A stretch of 5,198 nt of DNA from Brevundimonas sp. Its GTDB lineage: Bacteria; Pseudomonadota; Alphaproteobacteria; Caulobacterales; Caulobacteraceae. Each line of letters opens with the position of its first letter. Position 1 is the stretch's first letter. Shown in pieces: positions 1-5,198 of the stretch. The translations under genes were made by a program, and so were the position numbers. The notes below the pieces were generated by a model. It had not been told where the DNA came from. It saw only the letters and a list, made by a program, of their open reading frames with translations, and did no database searches. The stretch lies in the NCBI GenBank assembly GCA_022712235.1, contig JALAGW010000028.1:1-5198 (forward strand), written 5' to 3'.

Positions 1-317
1 GTCTGGAGCGCGTGCTGGCGCGTGGCTTTTCGACCATCTGGCCGACGCATGGCCCGGCCATCACCCAGGTCGCGCCCTTCCTCAAGGCCTATCGCGACCA
101 CCGGCTGGAACGAGAGGCGCAGATCTGCGCACGGCTGGCGGCGGGCGACGCCACCATCGGGGACATGGTCCCGGCCCTCTACGCCGCCGTGGACCAGCGC
201 TTGTGGCCGGCGGCCAGCCTGTCGGTGCTGTCGCACCTGATCAAACTGGTGAAAGAAGAGCGGGTCTCCGCCGATCCCGAACCGACGATGGCCGCGCGCT
301 ATCGGTTGATCGGTTAG
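1..317 (+). CDS. MBL-fold metallo-hydrolase, LACTB2-like (3' part only)
   Basis: This is the C-terminal part of a metallo-beta-lactamase-fold hydrolase; the gene begins left of the window. The visible frame starts at base 3 and gives 104 residues before a TAG at 315-317. The segment around visible residues 12-19 (IWPTHGPAI) matches the strand and loop carrying the last metal-binding histidine of the fold, here H16. It is followed by YRDHRLERE and a helical region of about residues 40-90 ([16 protein letters not shown], then [13 protein letters not shown]). This is the pattern of the winged-helix domain found at the C-terminus of LACTB2-like and related MBL proteins. Substrates in this family range from RNA to thioesters, so none is assigned. 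The GTG at base 12 is internal, not a real start, because the family match continues upstream. The gene ends tail to tail with the DUF1499 gene, their stop codons overlapping. Confidence 0.85.
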   Translation, partial: LERVLARGFSTIWPTHGPAITQVAPFLKAYRDHRLEREAQICARLAAGDATIGDMVPALYAAVDQRLWPAASLSVLSHLIKLVKEERVSADPEPTMAARYRLIG

Positions 318-1003
318 GGCTGCAAGCCGTCCATGACGGCGCGGGCCAGGCGGCAGGCCTCGTCGCCGACCTTGACGCCTTCGCGCTGGGCCACACGGAC
401 GTCGGTGCGGCCCGGACGGATGCGGATGGCGGCGTCATAGGTCAGGCCGAACCAGAAGCCTTCCTTGGCCCCATCCGCCCGGAAGGGCGCCGCGCCGCGC
501 ACCGTAAAGCCCGCCGCCGACAGCGCCGCCGCCGCCGTTTCCGGCGCGACCTGACGCGGAACCGAGACCAGATCGGGACAGGCGATGGACGCCCCGCCCT
601 GCCCGCCGCGCATGGTCAGGACCGCGCGTGAAAAGGCGGGCGCCTCGGCGGCGTCGGTCGTCACATCATTGTCGGCTGGAACCGCAAAGCGACCTTCCTG
701 AACTAGAAACAAGGCCACGGTCGCGCCCGCCACGACCAGGGACACGACCGCGTAGAGTCCGCGCCGGCGCACGTCCTTGAACGCCATCAGCACCGCGACC
801 AAGGCCGCCGCCAATCCCGCAAAGGCCAGAATGCGCCCAATCCTGAGCGTCAGAACCTCCAGCCCGAAGCCGGCGCTCCACAGGCCGAACCGGGTCCCGA
901 AGACGGCGACCAGCACCAGCAGGGGCGCCAAACACGCCGCCAAGGTCAGCCAACGCAGCCGGATCTCCGCCGCGCGCGCCTGGGTCCGGGTCGGTTCAGC
1001 CAT
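314..1003 (-). CDS. DUF1499 family membrane-anchored protein, function unknown
   Basis: This encodes a 229-residue protein. Three hydrophobic segments at about residues 18-36, 57-75 and 82-101 look like membrane helices. They are followed by a soluble domain that opens with DVTTD (113-117) and PAF (122-124), as in DUF1499 proteins with an N-terminal membrane region. The last 40 residues ([13 protein letters not shown], then a Gly/Asp stretch and CRLAR) follow the DUF1499 C-terminal pattern, but the usual S-R-V-G-x-S-D signature is degraded to QREGVKVGD. No enzymatic role is established for the family, and none is proposed. The start at 1003 is chosen because a strong AGGAGG lies 5 nt upstream and the membrane region begins just after it. 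The frame stays open a further 107 codons upstream, but only as an Arg/Gly-rich shadow of the ligase. The gene starts 17 nt after the ligase stop, so the two are probably co-transcribed. The stop is TAA at 316-314. Confidence 0.78.
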   Translation of the reverse strand: MAEPTRTQARAAEIRLRWLTLAACLAPLLVLVAVFGTRFGLWSAGFGLEVLTLRIGRILAFAGLAAALVAVLMAFKDVRRRGLYAVVSLVVAGATVALFLVQEGRFAVPADNDVTTDAAEAPAFSRAVLTMRGGQGGASIACPDLVSVPRQVAPETAAAALSAAGFTVRGAAPFRADGAKEGFWFGLTYDAAIRIRPGRTDVRVAQREGVKVGDEACRLARAVMDGLQP

Positions 1004-1008
1004 GCGGC

Positions 1009-1014
1009 CCTCCT
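1009..1014 (-). promoter_or_regulatory. Shine-Dalgarno site of the DUF1499 gene
   Basis: On the minus strand a perfect AGGAGG lies 5 nt upstream of the ATG at 1003. It sits entirely in the 17-nt gap after the ligase stop codon. It decides the start of the DUF1499 gene against the longer open frame that extends into the ligase, and it suggests efficient independent re-initiation on a shared mRNA. Confidence 0.85.
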
Positions 1015-1020
1015 GAAAGA

Positions 1021-2652
<1,632 letters not shown>

Positions 2653-2701
2653 CGCATTCCCTCGTGTTGCGCCCTCTGTGTGTGGCGCTTTGCAGCGACG
2701 C

Positions 2702-2726
2702 TATCTAGGTGAACGGCGATAAGCAA
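2702..2726 (-). promoter_or_regulatory. Candidate promoter of the acyl-CoA ligase
   Basis: Read on the minus strand, TTGCTTA (2726-2720) is followed after 10 nt by CCTAGATA (2709-2702). This fits loosely the Caulobacter housekeeping sigma pattern TTGACGS-N10-14-GCTANAWC: the first three -35 bases match, as do five of seven scored -10 positions, and the spacing is allowed. It would place transcription start roughly 40-50 nt upstream of the ligase ATG. The -35 element overlaps a 12-bp palindrome. This is pattern matching by eye only. Confidence 0.35.
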
Positions 2727-2736
2727 CGGCGCCGTT
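2712..2736. promoter_or_regulatory. Palindrome AACGGC|GCCGTT with an adjacent direct repeat, possible operator
   Basis: A perfect 12-bp palindrome occupies 2725-2736. Its left half with one more base, AACGGCG (2725-2731), is repeated directly at 2712-2718, 13 nt upstream. The palindrome overlaps the -35 element of the candidate ligase promoter and the extra copy lies in its spacer, a typical position for a repressor site. Short GC-rich palindromes also arise by chance in such genomes. The binding protein is unknown. Confidence 0.3.
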
Positions 2737-2846
2737 AGGGAAACAAATGCGCTCCATTCTGTCGCATCCACAGCCCCCGCGCCGTGCAACATGGTCAAGG
2801 CCTGCTGCCGGGCCTAGAAGGCCGCCCAGACGCACGGAGACTGCCC

Positions 2847-3491
2847 ATGACCATCCTGATCGCCATCACCGGAGGCTCCGGCTCCGGCAAGAGCACCCTG
2901 GCCGAGGCCCTGGTCGCCGCCCTGCCCGCCGGCGTCGCCGTTCTGATGCGCGAGGATTCCTACTATCTGGACGCCGCCAGCGTGCCGGGATTCGACGCCG
3001 ACACCCACGACTTCGACGACGTAGCGGCCCGCGACCACGATCTGCTGGTCGAGCACCTGTCCGAACTGAAGGCCGGCCGCCCCGTCGTCGCGCCTCTATA
3101 CTCCTTCATTCACCACGGCCGCGATCCGGGCGGCGAGCCGATCCCGGCCGCCGAGGTGGTAGTGGTCGAAGGGGCCCATGTCCTGTGCACTCCGGCCCTG
3201 ACCGCCCTGTTCGACCTCAAGGTCTTCGTCGACACCCCGGCCGACATCCGCTTCATCCGGCGTCTGCTGCGGGATCAGACAGAACGCGGGCGCACCGCGG
3301 AATCCGTCATCCATCAGTATCTGCTGACTGTCCGCCCCGGACATGAGCGCTGGACCGAACCCTCGCGCACCCACGCCGACTTCATTGTCGCCGACGCCAC
3401 GGCGGCGGTCAGGCTGGAAGATCCCCAGGCGGTCGTTCGTCTGGCTGCGCCGGTCCTGGCCCATCCGCTTCTAGCGACTTGGCATCGCTAG
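2847..3491 (+). CDS. udk: Uridine kinase family P-loop kinase (Udk-like)
   Basis: This 214-residue cytoplasmic kinase probably phosphorylates uridine or cytidine to the 5'-monophosphate in pyrimidine salvage. Walker A is GGSGSGKST (9-17). EDSYY (36-40) supplies the expected catalytic-type Asp at D37. FDD (56-58) aligns with the nucleoside-binding FDHP region. PLYSFIHHGR (83-92) keeps the Y-x-F-x-x-H-x-R pattern, and VVVVEGAHVL (104-113) is the Walker B-like strand. FVDTPADIR (127-135) and the lid RRLLRDQTERGR (138-149) are classic for the family, as are VRP (162-164) and ADFIV (177-181). The length is normal. The ATG at 2847 is chosen because GGAGA lies 6 nt upstream and the Walker A then sits at residue 9. 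The in-frame GTG at 2784 would add 21 unsupported residues. The FDHP motif reads FDDV, so a related small-molecule kinase specificity is possible. Confidence 0.82.
   Translation: MTILIAITGGSGSGKSTLAEALVAALPAGVAVLMREDSYYLDAASVPGFDADTHDFDDVAARDHDLLVEHLSELKAGRPVVAPLYSFIHHGRDPGGEPIPAAEVVVVEGAHVLCTPALTALFDLKVFVDTPADIRFIRRLLRDQTERGRTAESVIHQYLLTVRPGHERWTEPSRTHADFIVADATAAVRLEDPQAVVRLAAPVLAHPLLATWHR
3471..3491 (+). terminator. Hairpin overlapping the kinase stop codon, weak candidate terminator
   Basis: CTAGCGA (3471-3477) and TCGCTAG (3485-3491) form a perfect 7-bp stem around a 7-nt loop. The right arm contains the kinase TAG stop. It is followed directly by a T-rich run (TTGATTTGTATT, 3492-3503). 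The stem is short, only 4 of 7 pairs are G-C, and the T run is interrupted, so termination would be partial at best. Confidence 0.4.
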
Positions 3492-3496
3492 TTGAT

Positions 3497-3522
3497 TTGT
3501 ATTCGCAAAACCATGTTACATG
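3497..3522 (+). promoter_or_regulatory. Candidate promoter of the tetR-like gene
   Basis: TTGTATT (3497-3503) is followed after 11 nt by GTTACATG (3515-3522). This is a loose fit to the Caulobacter-type pattern TTGACGS-N10-14-GCTANAWC, with five of seven scored -10 positions matching. It lies in the only clearly AT-rich stretch between kinase and regulator. An alternative sigma70-like reading is GTTACA (3515-3520) with TTTAAA (3538-3543) at 17-nt spacing. Either is weak and unproven. Confidence 0.27.
3512..3522. promoter_or_regulatory. Palindrome CATGT-t-ACATG upstream of tetR, possible autoregulatory operator
   Basis: This is a perfect 5-1-5 inverted repeat centred on base 3517. It sits within a looser 22-bp symmetry running from GCAA (3505-3508) to TTGC (3523-3526). 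CATGTT also recurs directly at 3512 and 3519. TetR-family proteins commonly bind palindromes in their own promoters, and this one overlaps both promoter readings given for the gene. No matching known operator is recognised. Confidence 0.35.
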
Positions 3523-3578
3523 TTGCAATCAAGGCATTTTAAAGGCACGTTATCCATACTCTTTCCGGGTATGTACTG

Positions 3579-4193
3579 ATGACCGCACTGGTCCACGATC
3601 TCGACGACCCTCGACGCACCGCCATTGTGCGACAGGCGCGATTACACTTTATCAGCGAGGGCTACGCTGGCACGCGCATGGAGCCTATCGCGCGCGAAGC
3701 GGGAGTTTCGACCGCAACACTCTACGCCTTCTTCGACAGCAAGGCGGTCCTGTTTGAAGCGGTCATCGACAATGCTTCCGAAGACTTCGCCCGACATATG
3801 GCGGCGGTGCATACGACGTCGGGCACGCCCCGAGAGCGCCTGACCGAATTCATCGGCGGCTATGCCGAGTTCATGAGCAACAGCTTTGTCCGGTCGGTCT
3901 TTCGACTGGTCTTGGCCGAGCGTCCCCGCTTCGAGGCGATCGCCATGCGCTTCTTCGAACGCGGTCGCACCGACTTCGGCGCCGTCCTGATCGGCATGCT
4001 GGTCGAGATGACTGCAACTGGTCAGATGAAGGTGGACAAACCGTCCTGGGCCGCCGGCCAGCTGATGGGCATGATCGAGCACCCGGTCTTCTTCGTGCCC
4101 CTGGTGACCGGCGACGACGTCGTGGCCGAGCGAACGCCCCGCGCCATCGCCGAAGATGCGGTCGAAACCTTCCTGGCCCGCTACGCCGTCTAG
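3579..4193 (+). CDS. TetR/AcrR family transcriptional regulator (AefR-like C-terminal domain)
   Basis: This 204-residue one-component DNA-binding regulator is probably a dimeric repressor released by a small ligand. The TetR N-terminal domain spans about residues 14-60. Its helix-turn-helix is MEPIAREAGVSTATLYAFF (34-52), followed by the usual SKAVLFEAV (54-62). The C-terminal region VFRLVLAERPRFEAIAMRFFERG (107-129), then MTATGQMKVDKPSWAAGQLMG (144-164), follows the layout of AefR-like regulator C-termini. The ligand and targets are unknown. The ATG at 3579 is the only start that leaves the full DNA-binding domain, but no clear Shine-Dalgarno precedes it. The gene is 87 nt downstream of the kinase on the same strand, with its own AT-rich leader, so it is probably separately transcribed. 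It converges on pdxH with 9 nt between stop codons and has no divergent partner that would reveal its target. Confidence 0.9.
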   Translation: MTALVHDLDDPRRTAIVRQARLHFISEGYAGTRMEPIAREAGVSTATLYAFFDSKAVLFEAVIDNASEDFARHMAAVHTTSGTPRERLTEFIGGYAEFMSNSFVRSVFRLVLAERPRFEAIAMRFFERGRTDFGAVLIGMLVEMTATGQMKVDKPSWAAGQLMGMIEHPVFFVPLVTGDDVVAERTPRAIAEDAVETFLARYAV

Positions 4194-4202
4194 CGCCCCC
4201 GC

Positions 4203-4865
4203 CTAAGGCCAGAGGCGCGTCCGCAGCCAGGCGTCGCCGTGGCGATCAAAGCGCAGTCGATCATGCAGACGGAAGGCGCGATCGCGCCAGAACTCGACCT
4301 GTTGCGGCACGACCCGCCAACCGCTCCAGTGATCGGGACGCGGCACGTCCTGCCCGTCGAAACCCGCCGTCCGCTCGGCCACGCGCGCCTCCAGCGCAGC
4401 GCGGCTTTCCAGCGGTCGCGACTGATCCGAGGCCCAGGCGCCGATACGGCTTTCGCGCGCCCGGCTGGCGAAATAGGCGTCGGCCTCGGCGGCGCTGACG
4501 GGCTCGACGGTCCCGCGCACACGCACCTGACGACGCAGGCTTTTCCAGTGGAACACCAGGGCCGCCGCCGGATGGGCCCAAAGCTGCTCGCCCTTGGCGC
4601 TTTCCTGATTGGAGAAGAAGGTGAAGCCGCGCGCGTCCACATCTTTCAGCAGGACAATGCGCGCGTCCGGCGCCCCCTCGGCGTCCAGCGTCGCCAGGGT
4701 CATGGCGTTGGCGTCGTTCGGCTCGGCCGCCTTGGCCGCCTCCAGCCACTCGGCGAACAGGCCGAAAGGCTCCGCCCGCTCAAACATGGTCTCGTCCGCA
4801 TTGGCCGCCAGTTGCGCGGCGTAGTCCTGAGCGGACGGACTGGGCGGGATCAAGGCCTGGGTCAT
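4203..4865 (-). CDS. pdxH: Pyridoxamine/pyridoxine 5'-phosphate oxidase
   Basis: This 220-residue FMN enzyme oxidises pyridoxamine 5'-phosphate or pyridoxine 5'-phosphate to pyridoxal 5'-phosphate, the last step of PLP synthesis and salvage. The FMN-binding core has RIVLLK (69-74), FTFFSN (81-86), a S-A-K triad (89-91) and RQVRVRG (112-118). [19 protein letters not shown] (131-149) and the C-terminal dimerisation region [24 protein letters not shown] (180-203) follow closely the E. coli PdxH sequence as I recall it. R199 and H201 match its active-site Arg and His in RLHDR, and the protein ends in the family-typical RLWP. Length is normal. The ATG at 4865 gives the expected N-terminal extension; its ribosome-binding site (GAGA, about 8 nt upstream) is weak. 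The gene is divergent from a J-domain gene across a 145-nt region and is not obviously in an operon here. Confidence 0.96.
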   Translation of the reverse strand: MTQALIPPSPSAQDYAAQLAANADETMFERAEPFGLFAEWLEAAKAAEPNDANAMTLATLDAEGAPDARIVLLKDVDARGFTFFSNQESAKGEQLWAHPAAALVFHWKSLRRQVRVRGTVEPVSAAEADAYFASRARESRIGAWASDQSRPLESRAALEARVAERTAGFDGQDVPRPDHWSGWRVVPQQVEFWRDRAFRLHDRLRFDRHGDAWLRTRLWP

Positions 4866-4951
4866 GACTGGATTCTCTACACCCGCATTTCCCCTACGTC
4901 ATCAGCTGTGGACTAGGGCGCGTCAGCAAGCTTCACCATAAAGCTGAAATT

Positions 4952-4977
4952 TTGCTTTCCGTCGACAAGGTTAACTC
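4952..4977 (+). promoter_or_regulatory. Candidate promoter of the J-domain gene
   Basis: TTGCTTT (4952-4958), an 11-nt spacer, then GTTAACTC (4970-4977) loosely fits the Caulobacter housekeeping pattern TTGACGS-N10-14-GCTANAWC, with five of seven scored -10 positions matching. It lies 33 nt before the ATG and its -10 overlaps the CtrA-like box. It was found by eye and is unproven. Confidence 0.3.
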
Positions 4978-4985
4978 GGCCTTGA
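4971..4985. promoter_or_regulatory. Near-consensus CtrA-like box, TTAA-N7-TTGA
   Basis: TTAA at 4971-4974 and TTGA at 4982-4985 are separated by exactly 7 nt. The CtrA recognition sequence in Caulobacter is TTAA-N7-TTAA, so there is a single mismatch. The second half continues as TTGACC, echoing the extended half-site TTAACC. It lies between the divergent pdxH and J-domain genes, 25 nt before the J-domain start. It could equally be a chance match. Confidence 0.33.
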
Positions 4986-4992
4986 CCATATT

Positions 4993-4997
4993 GAATC
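4993..4997. promoter_or_regulatory. GANTC (GAATC) site in the J-domain gene leader
   Basis: GAATC is a GANTC site, the CcrM methylation target in most Alphaproteobacteria. It lies 8 nt after the CtrA-like box and just before the likely ribosome-binding CGAGG (4997-5001). A second site, GATTC at 4871-4875, lies in the pdxH leader. The motif is visible; any regulatory use is inference, because GANTC also occurs inside genes here (for example 2955-2959 and 5080-5084). Confidence 0.3.
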
Positions 4998-5010
4998 GAG
5001 GCTGCCGTCC

Positions 5011-5198
5011 ATGCGCGCGGACATCCTCACCTTCGATAACGCCCGATCTCTGCTCGGCCTGACGGGTCCTGTCGGCGCCGACTCCCTGACCACAGCCTTC
5101 CGCGCTGCGGTCAAGGCCGCCCGCCCCGACGCGCCCGGCGGCGACGCTGACAGGTTTCGCCGCGTCATCGCCGCCTATCGCCTGCTGCAGGCCCAGAC
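5011..5198 (+). CDS. J-domain (DnaJ-like) protein, N-terminal part, HPD reads RPD
   Basis: This is an open frame of 62 codons from ATG at 5011, without a stop, running off the right edge. After a short lead it reads ARSLLGLTGPVGADSLTTAFRAAVKAARPDAPGG (residues 11-44), then FRRVIAAYRLLQ (49-60). That is the J-domain layout: a first short helix ending in LLGL, a long basic helix, a loop with P-D, then a helix like the FKEIKEAYEVL segment of DnaJ. The loop tripeptide HPD, needed to stimulate DnaK-type ATPase, appears as RPD (38-40). CGAGG (4997-5001) lies 9 nt before the ATG and supports this start. The domain begins near the N-terminus, so anything else the protein carries lies beyond the window. 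It is divergent from pdxH. It could be a specialised or non-canonical co-chaperone; DnaK partnership is doubtful if RPD is real. Confidence 0.7.
   Translation, partial: MRADILTFDNARSLLGLTGPVGADSLTTAFRAAVKAARPDAPGGDADRFRRVIAAYRLLQAQ

Noticed and set aside
203..631. + strand open frame (142 codons) across the MBL/DUF1499 junction
   Set aside because: It is out of frame with the hydrolase and antisense to the DUF1499 protein, and has an Arg-rich low-complexity translation.
2810..2827. Short hairpin GGCC-tagaa-GGCC upstream of the kinase
   Set aside because: The stem is only 4 bp with no T run, expected by chance at this GC content.
2784..2846. GTG start giving the kinase 21 extra N-terminal residues
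   Set aside because: It has no good ribosome-binding site. The ATG at 2847 has GGAGA at 6 nt and puts the P-loop at the expected distance from the N-terminus.
2747..3346. + strand open frame (199 codons) overlapping the kinase in another frame
   Set aside because: The translation is Arg/Pro-rich with no domain, while the overlapping frame encodes an intact Walker A kinase.
4239..4916. + strand open frame (225 codons) antisense to pdxH
   Set aside because: It overlaps the well-supported pdxH, shows no recognisable domain, and its amino acid composition follows from the opposite-strand codon bias.

Overview
This is a GC-rich, densely coded stretch of ordinary chromosome, with strong C/G third-position bias. 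The protein families (AlkK-type acyl-CoA ligase, three-helix DUF1499 protein, AefR-like TetR, PdxH next to a J-domain gene) and promoter-like strings resembling the Caulobacter housekeeping sigma and CtrA patterns suggest an alphaproteobacterium, probably Caulobacterales and perhaps Brevundimonas-like. The lineage is inferred from composition and recalled family resemblance, not from a search.

Layout, left to right. (1) The 3' end of an MBL-fold hydrolase on + (LACTB2-like, with a winged-helix tail). (2) Its stop codon overlaps the stop codon of a convergent two-gene unit on -, an AlkK-type fatty acyl-CoA ligase followed 17 nt later by a membrane-anchored DUF1499 protein. (3) A 194-nt divergent control region separates the ligase from a uridine-kinase-family P-loop kinase on +. 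It holds a candidate ligase promoter and a 12-bp palindrome. (4) After a hairpin overlapping the kinase stop codon, an AT-rich 87-nt gap leads to a TetR/AcrR regulator on +; the gap holds an 11-bp palindrome and promoter-like strings. (5) The regulator converges, with only 9 nt between stop codons, on pdxH (pyridoxamine 5'-phosphate oxidase) on -. (6) A 145-nt divergent region with a near-consensus CtrA-like box and two GANTC sites leads to the 5' end of a J-domain protein on +. This last gene runs off the right edge.

How the genes relate. The ligase activates fatty acids and is probably co-transcribed with the DUF1499 membrane protein. The kinase (nucleoside salvage), PdxH (PLP synthesis and salvage) and the hydrolase are housekeeping-type metabolic enzymes. 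The TetR-like gene may regulate itself; its other targets cannot be read from this window. I see no mobile elements, CRISPR arrays, tRNA or rRNA genes, prophage genes or defence genes, and nothing that amounts to a new multi-gene system. The most interesting points are the J domain whose HPD signature reads RPD, the cell-cycle-type motifs between pdxH and that gene, and the palindromes in the tetR and ligase promoter regions.
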